DNA of 64,000 bases from Nymphaea colorata (GCF_008831285.2 NC_045149.1:17065035-17129034), one strand, 5' to 3'. Shown: positions 1-11,385, counted from the stretch's first letter. Notes: generated by a model from the letters alone, not told the origin. Program-made: numbers and translations.

Positions 1-500
1 AAATTGGCTCAAGCCCCAGAAGGATACTCCAACAGGAGATTCTATATCAACCCCCTTTTCCTTGCAAGCAAGAGTTGGACAATCACTACAGTTTACCTCA
101 AGAACCTTTTTTGCAGCTTCCCCAGCTACAGAGCCCTACATTGCCTCATTCAGGAAGTTCTAACACAAGTGGTCTTGGCTTTGGTTTTGATATCAACCAG
201 AGGGCTAGTCCTCAAATGGTTTCTTATGAGCACCAGCAACAATCTCATATGAGCTTACTTTATGACAACGGTGCAAACCAAGCTGTTGACCAAGTGACAG
301 ATTGGAGAGTGCTTGATAAATTTGTGGCTTCTCAGCTCAGCCAAGAAGATGCTTCCGAAGGAACCAACTTCACTGATGCAGCTGGTTTTCATCTCCCTGA
401 CATGAATCTGCTCCAGCAGGCAAACGACCCAGAGGCCCAAGAGTGCCCCCTGCCTGGTACCTCAAGCTGCCAAGTGGAACTGTGGAAACAGCAAATGTAG
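1..500 (+). CDS. NAC transcription factor, VND-type, C-terminal part (5' partial)
   Basis: The open frame enters from the left edge (first full codon at base 3) and ends at TAG 498-500. It encodes the variable transcription-regulatory tail of a NAC protein, not the DNA-binding domain, which must lie left of the window. Family marks are QEPFLQLPQLQSPTLPHSG and DWRVLDKFVASQLSQED, typical of VASCULAR-RELATED NAC-DOMAIN proteins, which switch on secondary wall formation in xylem vessels (family knowledge). The damaged second copy at 2945-3494 carries the same sequence preceded by VVCRVFKKR and ESPCWYDDQVSF, which confirms NAC subdomain E and the VND class. This copy has no frame breaks within the window. 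Which VND member it is cannot be told from the tail. Confidence 0.78.
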   Translation, partial: IGSSPRRILQQEILYQPPFPCKQELDNHYSLPQEPFLQLPQLQSPTLPHSGSSNTSGLGFGFDINQRASPQMVSYEHQQQSHMSLLYDNGANQAVDQVTDWRVLDKFVASQLSQEDASEGTNFTDAAGFHLPDMNLLQQANDPEAQECPLPGTSSCQVELWKQQM

Positions 501-1455
501 TACGGATGGCAGGAAAGAAGTTGGCTACTTCCAGCAGATTGTTCCTGGTGCTTCATTACAAGTCATGTACATAACAGTACCAAATTAAGCAAGTAAACAG
601 AAGAAAAAGAATCATCAAGTAACTGTTACTTCACATGTAACACCAATCGTCTCAAAAGATTACTTGGGTGTAAGCAATTACTCGTAATAAAATAATTGTT
701 GACGTTTCTATTATGAAATGCTTGCTGTTGAAGCTGTGGCTTAATGCTAATTCCTGTTCTTGTTTTTCATATTGCTTTTGGTGGCACTTTTACGTATTTT
801 CATGTATGACAAGAAATGGGCCATGTTTTCTTGCCTTTTTCTTTCTTCTTTGTTCTGGGGAGGACTCTAGGAAATTTAGATTGAAAAGACAAAACATGAT
901 AAGTATCGATAGACAGGGTCTCACGTTTGTTGGTGAGGGGAAGGCCAGTAGCAACAGAAACTGCATGAAGAATTGTCCCGCATTTGGAGCTTGCACCCAA
1001 AGGAGAATTCATGCTGAAAGACAAGAAAAAGGAGAAAAACTTCGATCATATAACACTAAGGAAATATGATCGTCATCACTTTACTGATCATCCTAATGCC
1101 CTAGCTTGCTGATCATCATGTTGCTCAGCTTTATACTGCTTGATGCCGTCTCCCAGCAGGACTACTGTGAGATGTAGATCAGGTCTATTCACAGAGACGA
1201 CATGGTAAGCAACAGTGTTTGGTGCGTGCTGGGTCCAGCATGAAGTAGAAGAAGCGCTCGGTGTCAAGGCCTCATTGTTTGGAAATATGATCATGAGGCA
1301 TGGAGGCCGCCATATCAACATGCTAGAGAGAGACAGACAGGCAGAGACGAATATTTCTGAAAGATAACAAATTGTACAGGAACAGCGCGTGGACTAACAG
1401 AAAAAGTGGCGACTTCTCTCTGGAAAGCTCTCAGTTGCCTCAAAGACAAATTGAA

Positions 1456-1458
<3 letters not shown>
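501..1458. other. 3' flank of the NAC gene
   Basis: No coding exon is recognised here. The first 200 bases are probably 3' untranslated sequence. An AATAAA hexamer at 686-691 in an AT-rich setting is a candidate polyadenylation signal. Open frames at 713-1069 and on the opposite strand resemble no family I know. Confidence 0.45.

Positions 1459-1501
<43 letters not shown>
1459..1501. repeat. (CT)n microsatellite
   Basis: About 21 perfect CT units. It creates the serine/arginine-glutamate open frames that cross it, so those are artefacts. Confidence 0.97.
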
Positions 1502-1505
<4 letters not shown>

Positions 1506-1881
1506 GTTGTTTGCCCCCTCTTGTGAGGACCATTGCTGAAGCAACTCAAAGCTGGTGGTGTTATACACGCGCCCTTTAAAAGCGAAGGATACGAAAGAGA
1601 AAGAGAGGGAGGGGAAGAAGATTAGGACTAAGGCCAAATTAAGAATTCACGAATCTGACACAGGAAAGCTGGGGGAATTATGATGTGCTTCTCAGCATGC
1701 ACTACCTTTTTCTCCTCCACTAATAAACTGAACGAATAAAATAATGGTTACCCGCATGCTCGTGTTCTTGCGTTGGAAACTGTGACACTTATCTTATAAT
1801 ACTGTATGGGCCTGAATTCTTGAACAGACTCTCTTTCCCTCTCTTCCTAGTAAAAAGTCATAAGTCTATGTGTAAGTGTGT

Positions 1882-2395
1882 GTGCAAAAGAATAATGCAT
1901 GAAGGGTTACGGAGACTTGCTTAACAGTGATCACAAGAAATTACCAGCATTGGTGGCAGGGGCAGAGCAATAATTTTTTTTATATACGAGATCGAATTAT
2001 AGTTTCAAAATATGAACAAGAGTCAAAAAATAACTTTTTTAAAATATTTATATAGGACAAATAATTTTTTTTTAATTTACATGTACATTAAATTTTTTTA
2101 GGGGGAGCCAAGGCCTCTCCACCTCCCTTGTCTCTGCCCCTGATTAGTGGTGATCTCTACATGAAAAAATTGTTCCCTATTGTGTTATGAGATCATGAAA
2201 CATGCACAATTCATTATTGCCTATGGTGGCTGAGCTCTAGCATTTGACTGCATGCCACCAAAACAACAAAACCATCATATGAAGAGAGACAAGACCACTG
2301 CCGTAATTTTTATAGAATGCTTCCTAACTCTTTCTCGAGGTCGTATTAAGGAGCAACGTGCAAGGAGACAGCAAAGCAGCTCACACTTAAAAAGC
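1882..2395. repeat. Direct segmental duplication, copy A1
   Basis: About 510 bases repeated in the same orientation at 3588-4124. Shared landmarks run in the same order: ATAATGCATGAA, CTTAACAGTGATCACAAGAA, a small hAT-like element, GGTGGCTGAGCTCT, TGCCACCAAAACAACAAA, and the TTCTCGA-GTCGTA-TAAGGAGC stretch. Differences are scattered substitutions and small indels, so the duplication is not recent. Confidence 0.9.
1957..2142. mobile_element. Small non-autonomous hAT-like element (MITE), copy 1
   Basis: The left end reads CAGGGGCAGAG, and the right end is its inverted copy (CTCTGCCCCTG with one change). The element is flanked by ATTGGTGG (1949-1956) and ATTAGTGG (2143-2150), an 8-base target duplication with one mismatch, as expected for hAT transposition. 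It is 186 bp, AT-rich inside, with no coding capacity. It lies inside duplication A1. Confidence 0.75.
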
Positions 2396-2499
2396 TTGAG
2401 GTTCACATTTCATGGTCACTATCATGCTCCGATGTATTATTTCTCACCTTGGAAGTTTTATGTGGTAGACAGTTTAATTTCATAAGTAGACCTTAAAAA

Positions 2500-2662
2500 A
2501 ATTTTTTTTTTGATGTTTTTGGGATAGAGAAAACCATCAACAATTGGATCCGAGGTTGAACAACTTGGAAAGATTGGATCATGGTTTCAAATTTCATTGT
2601 GACCTCTTCCAACACCCAACTAAGTGAGATGGATCTAGGATACTTGTGATCAGGATCATGGC
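2500..2662. repeat. Dispersed repeat, copy B1
   Basis: About 160 bases matching 8808-8955 in the same orientation, including GGAAAGATTGGATCATGG, TTTCAAATTTCA and GAGATGGATCTAGGATACTT. It begins after an A/T homopolymer junction directly following duplication A1. No coding content; origin unknown. Confidence 0.88.
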
Positions 2663-2944
2663 ACTGAATCCCATAGCAATATCCTACAGAATGCTTTCTT
2701 TACATGTGAAAAACAAAACAAAAAAAATTCAAGATTTGGATTAATTTATATTGAAACGAGATCCAAAGCGAGGAAAATAATCAAACCATTTTCTGCCGTA
2801 TACTTGGCTCAAAATTGATTTGGGCGACTGGTATAGCTAGCTGCTCCAACTAAAAAAAACTACTGATGAGAATTCCAATTAGCAAAGGGTTTTATCATGT
2901 AACAAACTACTGATAAACTTTGTTTATCTTATATAAAAATTTTG

Positions 2945-3494
2945 GGGTGCCAGGTAGGGGGCACTCTTGGTCATTTGCCTGCTGTAGCAGATTCATGTCA
3001 GGGAGGTGAAATCCTGCTGCATTAGTGAAGCTGGTTCCTTTAGAAGCATCTTCTTGGCTGAGCTGAGAAGCCACAAATTTATCAATCACTCTCCAATCTG
3101 TCACTAGGTAAACAGCTTGGTTTGCACTGTCGTCATAGAGTAAGCTCATATGAGATTGTTGCTGGTGCTCATGAGAAACCATTTGAGGACTAGCCCCTGG
3201 TTGATATCAAAACCAAAGCCAAGACCACTTGTGTTAGAACTTCCTGAATGAGGCAATGTAGGGCTCTGTAGCTGGGGAAGCTGCAAAAAAGGTTCTTGAG
3301 GTAAACTGTAGTGATTGTCCAACTCTTGCTTGCAAGGAAAAGAGGGTTGATGTAGAATCTCCTGTTGAAGTATCTTTCTGGGGCTTGAGCCAATTTCATG
3401 GATAAAGGAAACTTGGTCATCATACCAACATGGTGACTCAAGGTCACTTGCCCTTTTCAGTGTGGTGGTCCTTTTCTTGAACACCCTACACACC
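2945..3494 (-). pseudogene. Inverted, truncated, frameshifted copy of the VND-type NAC exon
   Basis: On the minus strand this repeats the coding tail of the NAC gene at 1-500 at high identity (about 95% by eye). It starts further upstream in the gene, at WVVCRVFKKR (NAC subdomain E). There is no start codon or NAC subdomain A-D, and homology stops abruptly at about 3494. One base is missing after DINQ (near 3197), which breaks the frame and leads to a stop; downstream codons remain readable in another frame as far as about 2907. Nine bases present in the other copy are absent near the end (PEAQECP versus QECP). After CPLPGT the sequence is unrelated. It cannot encode a DNA-binding NAC protein, but it could be transcribed as antisense or hairpin RNA. 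Confidence 0.88.
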
Positions 3495-3587
3495 ACCCAT
3501 ATTATTTATTGCAAACAAGATGATAGTGTTTTTTACGTGGTAGTTTGATATTTGTTGAATTTAAAGCTCCTGTGTAACAGTTTGATA

Positions 3588-4124
3588 ATGCAAAAGGATA
3601 ATGCATGAACCAGTTACTTTTGAAAATGGAGACATGCTTAACAGTGATCACAAGAAATTACCAGCATTACTGGCAGGGGCAGAACAATGATTTTTTTACG
3701 AGAGGCTGAATTATAGTTTCAAAATTCCAACGGAGTCAAAATATAATTTTTTTTCAAAATATTTATAAAAGATAATTTTTTTTTAATTTATATGTACATT
3801 AAATTTTTTTAGGGGGGGTGGGGGGGGGGGGGGGGGGGGGGTGGGCAAGGCCACTCCGCGTCCCTTGGCTATACCCCTGATTAGTGGTGATCTCTATCTG
3901 AAAAAATTGTTGCCTATGGTGTTATGCAGATCACTGAACATGCTCAATTCATTGTTGCCTATGGTGGCTGAGCTCTGGCATTTGACTGAATGCCACCAAA
4001 ACAACAAAGCCATCATGTGAAGAGAGACCAAGACCATTGTTGTAGTCTCTATGAATGCTTCCTAACTTTTTCTCGAAGTCGTACTAAGGAGCGTAGTGCA
4101 ACGAGACAGCTAAGCAGCTCACAG
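3588..4124. repeat. Direct segmental duplication, copy A2
   Basis: Second copy of the segment at 1882-2395, same orientation. It carries its own copy of the hAT-like element, so the insertion came before the duplication. It lies directly beyond the 5' breakpoint of the inverted NAC copy. Confidence 0.9.
3674..3879. mobile_element. Small hAT-like element (MITE), copy 2, with expanded G tract
   Basis: Same element as 1957-2142. The left end is CAGGGGCAGAAC and the right end TACCCCTG. Flanks ATTACTGG (3666-3673) and ATTAGTGG (3880-3887) are the decayed target duplication. It is longer (206 bp), mostly because of a G-rich expansion at 3812-3841 ending in 22 consecutive G. Confidence 0.72.
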
Positions 4125-4220
4125 TGAGCTATAAATGGTGGCGATGTATTATTTTTCTGAGTTAGTAAATGATGGTAAACACGATACCCGAGTTGAAAGA
4201 TGTACAGTAGGTTACCCTGA

Positions 4221-4323
4221 TGTAAGAGAGGCACACACGCGGAGAGAGGCCTACAAACTGCACGCATTGGGATGAGTACATTTTATTCACCGTTTCTATT
4301 TTGAGTGCGTTTAGTATAAATAA
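4221..4323. repeat. Inverted duplication, copy C1
   Basis: About 100 bases whose reverse complement recurs at 7598-7699. Shared on opposite strands: AGAAACGGTGAATAAAATGT, CCCAATGCGTGCAGTTT and CTCTCCGCGTGTGTGCCTC. Confidence 0.88.
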
Positions 4324-7300
4324 ACCATCATATTTATAAAATGTGCATTTGTTAAATATCTGAATTTTTTGCGCGACCCAGATTGAAAAGCGAAGTAGTT
4401 CCAACCAGGGACTACATAGAAGCTTTAATGCGTAAATAGCCACAAAATAATTTGGAAGAGACTACTATATTTCTATTTAGTATAACTTCAAACATATTTA
4501 TGATCGGGTATATAAATATAAATGTTATATATATATATATATATATATAGAAATTTAATCTCCATTCTTTGCAGAGGTGAAGACATGGCTATAATCTGGA
4601 GAGGCCAATATTTGGCTTGAATTGAATATATATAACTACAATTATATTTGTAACCAAGTATTACTATAGATAACCGAAAACTGAATCTCCATTTTTTGCA
4701 TGCAAGTAAATTCATACAAATGATTGGATTTTATACCAAACTTGGATCTAGCTAATTTCTCGATTCGCTACCAGTAACCATCGCCCCTGCCTTCCTTAAC
4801 ATCATTCCTTTCTTCTCTTCCATTTTTTTGATATTTTTATTTATGCGTTTGACCTTTTACTCTTAGGATTTCTTTTTTCAAACCTTTTTACACTACATTT
4901 TTAGGGAACAAAAATGCCACTTTGGGCTTCTCTTTGTTTTCCGTGGGTCCATGGATTTCCTCTCCTTTCATTCTTTTTTACACTTTTTCCTCATACAATT
5001 ATTGTTATTATTAGTTATCAGTTTTTGCTGCTGCAATTTATAATTTATTTAATATATATATAAAATTTTGAAGAAATTATATTTCAACCTTATTAAAAAT
5101 TTGAAACTATAATTCGGATTCCTTTGATTTGATATAAGTGGAGGTCTTGGGTGATGGATTTACTGCTGGTTTTTGCGGTGGCTGCATTTTCAGTTAGGTA
5201 AACATCGACATACCTTTATTTAAGTGGTACAGAACGTTGTAAAAATTCTGGTCTTTTGGATTAAAGAACTGATTATTGAGACATTACTACTTGTGATTCA
5301 TTGTAATGGATTTTTTGATAGTAACTTTTGTTGCGGGTACTCATCGGTAATGCAGATAATAAACGATGGCAGGCTTCTCTGACGGCAGTATTAGCTACTG
5401 TAATTGTGAGCTCTTGAATGAGCGCTCAGGCTGATCTGAATAAATATGAGGCTGACGTTCGTGGTGAATGTGGCATAGGATCAGCTGCTCAATTTGGTTC
5501 CGCTGACTCAAGTTCAGGAATTTTTCTAAGAGAAACCTTTCAAGCAAAGTTTATAGCCCGCTTTTGTGCCCTTAAGTCACCCTTAAATGGTAAAAGGGAG
5601 AAGAGAAAGATCATTTCTTCTCCCTTTTTCCATTTAGGGGTGACGTATTATCTGGAAAAGCATGCAGTTCATGCTTTTCCACAGGAACTGTCATGGAGCA
5701 GTTCCCGTCAAAAGTAGTTTTGGAGGATGAGGAGACGGTGCATTTGGCTACTGTTCAATTCTGATCTTGTGGAACGCGTGCATGCACATTGTGACAATTG
5801 GTGGTTGAATTATTGCCAACTTTGAGGAGTAAAGGTGCCATTTCTAATGTGTAAGCAAAAAGGTTTTTGACTTGCAAGCTTCATTCCCACTTGCTTCAGC
5901 AACAACATCGTGGTTTCTGTCCCCAAACGTGTTGTGTTGTGTTGTGTTGTCCACTCAGGATGCCACTTAATGAGACGGAAACGCTCGGAAATCAGAAGCT
6001 TTTCTTTTTGTCTAAGCAAGTGATTTCTTTTTTAGGACAAGGTCTTCGAGTTATTTAAAAAAAGAAAAGAAAACTGGACTAAACGAGAGAGAAAGAGATT
6101 GCTCATTCTGAGGAGAAGAACACTTTTATTAATGATGGAGGTTCCTGTTGTCGTATGGCATGCTATGGTGGATGATGATCTTCACGTGTGAGAAGGAAGG
6201 GCCTGCAGACGGTAACCGTAGAGGTTGTGGGAATTAGCAAGAGAAGGATGAATCAGGTTGGTAAACAAGCACGCCATTGTTCCTTCTTCTTCACCTTCTC
6301 GTGCGAGTGTATTATATCGAGACAGAGAAGGGGATGTGGAAAGGGAGACGGATGTTTTCACAAGCACCGTAAAAGAGATGAAGTAGGAGACGCGTAAGAG
6401 GAAGGAAAGCCATAACTTCAAGGAGGGACCTACCAGATGGGGCACGCCGTACTTAACGGAGAGGATGCTCGCCTCTGAGTCTCCTGCTTGGATATTTGTG
6501 TTCAGTCTCTGAAACGCCAAGGATGGGACACGACGATTCTGGCTTTAAGTAAACAGTGGTGCAGGCCACTCAGGATCTTCGTTTCTGTTGGTGTGCGGCG
6601 GAATGAACAGGCTTCATTTACCGATTTGGCTCTTTCATGTTTCACTGCTTTTCACATCAATGATCAAACCCAAAGTTCCGCTTTGAAGCTTTCTCAAGGA
6701 TGGTTGATGGTGGAGATCGTCATCGCCTACACGCAGCTGATGGTGGAGACATTTGCCTGGGCCAATCCAGACACCTGTCATTGCGAAGTAGTGTGCACCC
6801 GCATCTTCATAATCAAGCTGAACATATCGAAGAACAAACTCAAATTGGAGTTGCCAATCTTCACGGAACGGTCCGGAGATGGGTTGCTGGGGAAGAAACA
6901 GTCAGGGCCTGGCACATTTAACAGCGATGTCAATGAATCATATATAGCTAACTATTTGGGTGTTGCTTAGTTTGTATCAAGTGGCTGAACTTTTCATGTA
7001 GTCGCATTTGAACATCTGGTATCCATCGCAAGCAAGCACTACTTCATAAACTGACCACCTCAGATTCCTAATTGGACACAAATTTCCTAGCGAAATCCAA
7101 TTACTTGAACCAAAATATTGGCATCTCCATCACCGCTTGGCCATCGAGTTTCTTGTATTTACCATGGGATGCACTAGGGATAAACAGTTCAAGGGCTTTT
7201 ATTGATTTTCCTAAATCATATGCATAAGAATATGGACTGAGAATGAAAATTTGCTTTTTAATAGGACATATAGCAAGATTGAATACATGGATTCTTTTCG

Positions 7301-7597
7301 CAGGGAGACTCGTTATGTGGACGAAGAGAATCATTTCATCATCTTATTGTTGTAAGGCCTAAACTGAATTCGGCTCCACCTTTCACCAAATTTGATTTAG
7401 TCGGATCTTACCCCGTCAGAATTGATTTCAAACATTATTTTTTCTAAACTAATTTCAAATCCCACCAAATGTAAGACTCAACATTCATGCGTAATCAGGT
7501 CTGTTATCAGATCTCAGACGAATGTCGGACTCAGATCTAAATGCAGTTACAGACTGCATATTGAATCCAAATCCAGATAGCATTCAGACTTCCTATT
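4324..7597. other. Gene-poor stretch with no recognised gene
   Basis: Holds an (AT)n tract at 4526-4549 and, near 5040-5130, an AT-rich remnant sharing the AAACTATAATT core of the dispersed repeats at 45785 and 49512. A short frame at 5154-5200 starts ATGGATTTACTGCTGG and ends at a donor-like GTAAAC, but no partner exon reads on from it. The 160-codon frame at 6488-6970 and the opposing frame at 6182-6520 match no family I know. 7370-7600 is rich in GGATC/AGATC words like other degenerate repeats in the window. Confidence 0.5.
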
Positions 7598-7699
7598 ATT
7601 TATACCAAACGCACACAAAATAGAAACGGTGAATAAAATGTACTGATCCCAATGCGTGCAGTTTCTACGACTCTCTCCGCGTGTGTGCCTCTCTCTCAT
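7598..7699. repeat. Inverted duplication, copy C2
   Basis: Reverse-complement partner of 4221-4323. The pair could fold into a stem about 100 bp long with a 3.3-kb loop. Confidence 0.88.
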
Positions 7700-8174
7700 G
7701 TGCATTTGTTAAACCATCGACAAAACTAAGAGTATTTGATTCTGGTTACTTAGAAAATTAAAATGTGCCAGCTGCATGTTACCAGATGGCCAAAGCCTTA
7801 ACCATCGTCACTAAAAAAGCTATAAAGTATTACTATACTATAAGCTCTCACTAATACCCTTGTTTCAACATTATTTTAACAATGATTTTTAATTTTTTTA
7901 ATCATCCGGTTATATTTCAATTGCCCTTTTTGGCAACAGAGGAGACAAAAGATCTCTTCCTTTTTCTTCTTTTAACGGCGAGAAGATACTATCAAATGGC
8001 ACGAGTTCAGGATAAAGAGATACAGCACTGAGACCAAAATACATTCAAGAATCATAGAACAAATGGGCACAGCATTTCCCCGACATGCACAGTCCTGCTT
8101 CACTTATCCTGCAAACCAGTTTATCATGAACACATTACGACACCATGTTGTTACGACCAGTACTGCAAAATGTC

Positions 8175-8282
8175 CTATGTCTTAACAAGGTAGCCCACAA
8201 GAATGCCTAATATACCAACTAATACCACGAACAAAAATGAGAAGCCTTGATGACCACCACTGTGTTCCTTCCTCAGCAACTC
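8175..8282 (-). CDS. Orphan last exon with tail anchor, VAP27-like
   Basis: On the minus strand, an acceptor-like AG at 8284-8283 is followed by 35 codons and TAG (8175-8177). The peptide starts ELLRKEHSGGHQGFSF and continues as one hydrophobic segment ending GILGILVGYLVKT. This is how plant VAP27/vesicle-associated proteins end: a coiled-coil ELLR stretch, a GGFSF linker, then an ER membrane anchor (family knowledge, recalled). I found no MSP-domain exons in the following 6 kb on that strand. It is therefore either the relic of a partly duplicated gene or the end of a gene with upstream exons I could not recognise. An ATG-led frame ending at a donor-like site (about 9837-9882, minus strand) is not VAP-like. 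Confidence 0.4.
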   Translation of the reverse strand, partial: ELLRKEHSGGHQGFSFLFVVLVGILGILVGYLVKT

Positions 8283-8807
8283 CTACTCAATCAACGTAAA
8301 ACAGTAGTCAGAATCAAAGTAAGAAGCAAATATGCTTTCAAATTTATAGACATGCTTGAACTGCCATCCCTAATTACAATTTAATCTTTTGCAAGCAAAC
8401 ATGATATTTTGAAGAGCATAAATTTGCAGACTCAGCTGCACTATATGACAAAAGGAGCAGTCCCGGAATTTTAAGTTATGCAGCCAAAGCACAAAAACAT
8501 TGTTTCAGATCAAAGGAGAACCCCTGAAAGTATGTAATCCCCAAAGTAAAGAATATAGGAACCATGGTATATTGGGGCACTGCAGTTCAAAGTCGGTTAA
8601 AGTGATAGAGGAACGACGGAGGATCTTATAGCTTCTAGCCTTCTACAGAAGCATACTCAGACTAATGGAAGATCTTACAGTATTTATTTCCCGAATAATG
8701 GAAAACACAAATAAGTCAATCATATTGGTCAACAAATAATGGTCTCAAAGATGTGCATTTTGACATGAGAGTTTTTGTATTTATAGAAAAACATTAGAAA
8801 AAATCTT

Positions 8808-8955
8808 TTTTTTTTATTTGGGATAAAGAAAACAGCTAACAATCGGATCCAAAGGAGAACAGCTTGGAAAGATTGGATCATGGTTTCAAATTTCACTGTG
8901 ACCTCTTCCAAAGGCCTAACTTAGTGAGATGGATCTAGGATACTTGTGACCTGAT
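8808..8955. repeat. Dispersed repeat, copy B2
   Basis: Matches 2500-2662 in the same orientation with scattered differences. It also begins just after a T-rich tract. Confidence 0.88.
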
Positions 8956-10139
8956 ATCATGAATGAAACCCGAACGCTGGTCCAAGATTCAGATGTAACA
9001 AGCTGCAGCTCGAGCGAAAGGTTCAGATCCGCCACTTTACTCCTTTCGCCATGGAACTCCTCACCTGTGATGAGGTCCGGACTCGGATCAATGCAACATG
9101 CGGACCCCATTCAGGCTGTTGGTCCGGCGACAAATACAGTTGGGCGGTGAGAAAAAGGCAAAAAGCTGTCCCATGAGGTCACATGCGTTCCGCCATCATC
9201 ATGCTTCCACGCACCCACCTTTATCCGATATGCCTATCCTATTGGTTACTTGGCCCAATAAATCTTGGGACTGTACCAGTTTTTTTTTTTTCTCAAAAAA
9301 AGTTTTTTTCTTTTTTTTTTTTTGCCCTTTCCAATCGTTGTAAATAGGTTCTAATTATTTTTAAGACTGTTTTAATTAACAGGTCGGCCTGAGAAGGACA
9401 TTTTTTAAATGTTTCTTGAAAGTTCACTTACTGAAATTATTATACAAGAAACAGACATGAATCTGTTTCTGTGTATTCCGTAACTTCTTGGCAATGCCAA
9501 GAAAAAGAAAAGAGAAAAGAGAAGGACACCAGGCAGTTTCAATTCTTGATACGCTAGCACCGGTTCCATCTTCTTAGCATGGTAAAAAGGGCGTTGAGTT
9601 TCTAGATCACAATCTAAATTAGAAGCCTATATTCATGGCTCATCCCATCAGATCTGTTTCCTACAATCACCATGAACGTCATCACTCCATCGAATCAGAT
9701 AAACTAAAAATCACCATCGCAAAGACAAAAACAAGCAAGTTGGCAATTCTACCATATGGCATGCTAAAGAAAGAACCCCAAACTTCTGTATATTATTAGC
9801 TACATTCCTATATCGGAAAGAGAAAACGCAGACGGAAAATACATACCAACAGAATGAGACGAGAGAATCGGTTCGCCACCAATTCCATGAAATAGAAAAA
9901 CCAGTGAGATGCAGGAGAAAGCTAACTAAAGATACAAACAGATCTAATATATCTGATATAGAGTGTTTCTGGTTTTCTCTTATTTTCTCCCCACCTCCAA
10001 CTCTGGAGTCGGAGGGGAAGAAAGAAGACGCAGCAGAAGAGAGGGATCAAACTGTCGTCCTCCAAAAGTAAAGCCAAGGTGCAGTTCGCTTGTCGTCAGC
10101 TGCTGCTGAGCAGGTGCACAAAACGAGACAAATGGACAG

Positions 10140-10408
10140 GGAGGCGACAGGTCGGCCTGGGTCCGGCCCCGTCCGGCTCGTTAACATTTAAAAAATTTTC
10201 TTTTTTAATTTTTAATTTAATAATATATATTTTATTATTAAAAAATACATTTGATCTTAAAAAATATTTTATAATTTAAAAGAATATTTTTTATTTATAA
10301 ATGAGCCAGAACGAGTCAAAGCCCAAATTTCAAGCTGGTTGGGCCGATTGGACCAAGTTTTATGAAACCGAGTCGGTCCGAGCGAATGCCCACCCCTACC
10401 CATAGTAC
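10140..10408. repeat. Degenerate element with GGTCCGG words
   Basis: Begins in GTCGGCCTGGGTCCGGCCCC, has an AT-rich middle, and ends CGAGTCGGTCCGAG followed by GCCCACCCCTA. The right end read inward is TAGGGGTGGGCA, a common end of plant hAT-type MITEs. The left end is not clear, so the limits are approximate. Confidence 0.4.
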
Positions 10409-11385
10409 CGGCCGGGAAATCGTTAGTGCATCTTCACACCATAGGTGGACACGATTCCCAAAGCTCAATAACTTTAGAAATAAATGAGATTTATGTGTTT
10501 TTTCAATTTGGTTCTATTTATGATCCATTTTGTTGTCTGGATTAATGCAGTCAGTTTGCAGTCCTAATCATGCATTAATTCTGAACCTATCAAGACCACA
10601 TCTGGGTTGTTGGCATAACCCAAAAAAGTCCGTCTTCAATTAAGGATTTTGGCATCCGTGATTACGGCAAAATAATATGCTTCTCTTTGAATATTGCACT
10701 TACATTCTTTTATATATGTGGATTGCATCTGCCTTTACTTCCCACAGTTGCCACTACCTGCTGTTCTTCCTCAAAACAAAAGAGTTTAGGTGTCCTTCAT
10801 TTGGACATATTGAAGTCTCATCATCCTACCTTACCTTATCTTTAGAAGTTATGAAAATATTTACTAGCATCTGGACTTCTGGACTTTTTGGTGAAAGCCA
10901 ATGACACCAGCACAGTAGCTTCATTACTACTTTACTCACAGACATTAATGAATGATTCTTGATGAGTCAGTATTTGGCCTTTCAAAGTGAGCAGAGGTAA
11001 CTCCACCGCCCCAAAGGAGGCCAAAAAGCAAATTGTTTCCCTCAAAGTCCAAGGCTATGTCGAGGCTAAAACAAAATCGGAATACCATTAACCTGGTATG
11101 TTACACTCTATTCCATTAGTCTATATGCCTACTTGAATCGAGCTAGTGATGCAGAGTCTCACTAGAATTGTAACAACCCAACCCATTTTTGAGCTCGGGC
11201 TTCTGGTTCGGTGAATCCCAACCTGCCTAGCAATTTCAACTTCAATTTCAAAAAGACTAGGAACTAGGACAATCATCTCATTAATCACTACTTTTATAAG
11301 TCATTGAAGATCTCTCACAATATTCAATACAGGACTAAATTTCTAAGATGTTACAATAATACATCCAATCAGTTATGATAAGCCC

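Noticed and set aside
5154-5420. Two-exon secreted peptide starting MDLLLVFAVAAFSV
   Set aside because: Joining the donor at about 5200 to the nearest acceptor gives an immediate stop, and no alternative junction yields a readable product.
6488-6970. 160-codon frame as a possible gene
   Set aside because: No recognisable domain, no supporting splice sites, and a competing frame on the other strand. Mixed composition without a clear coding pattern.
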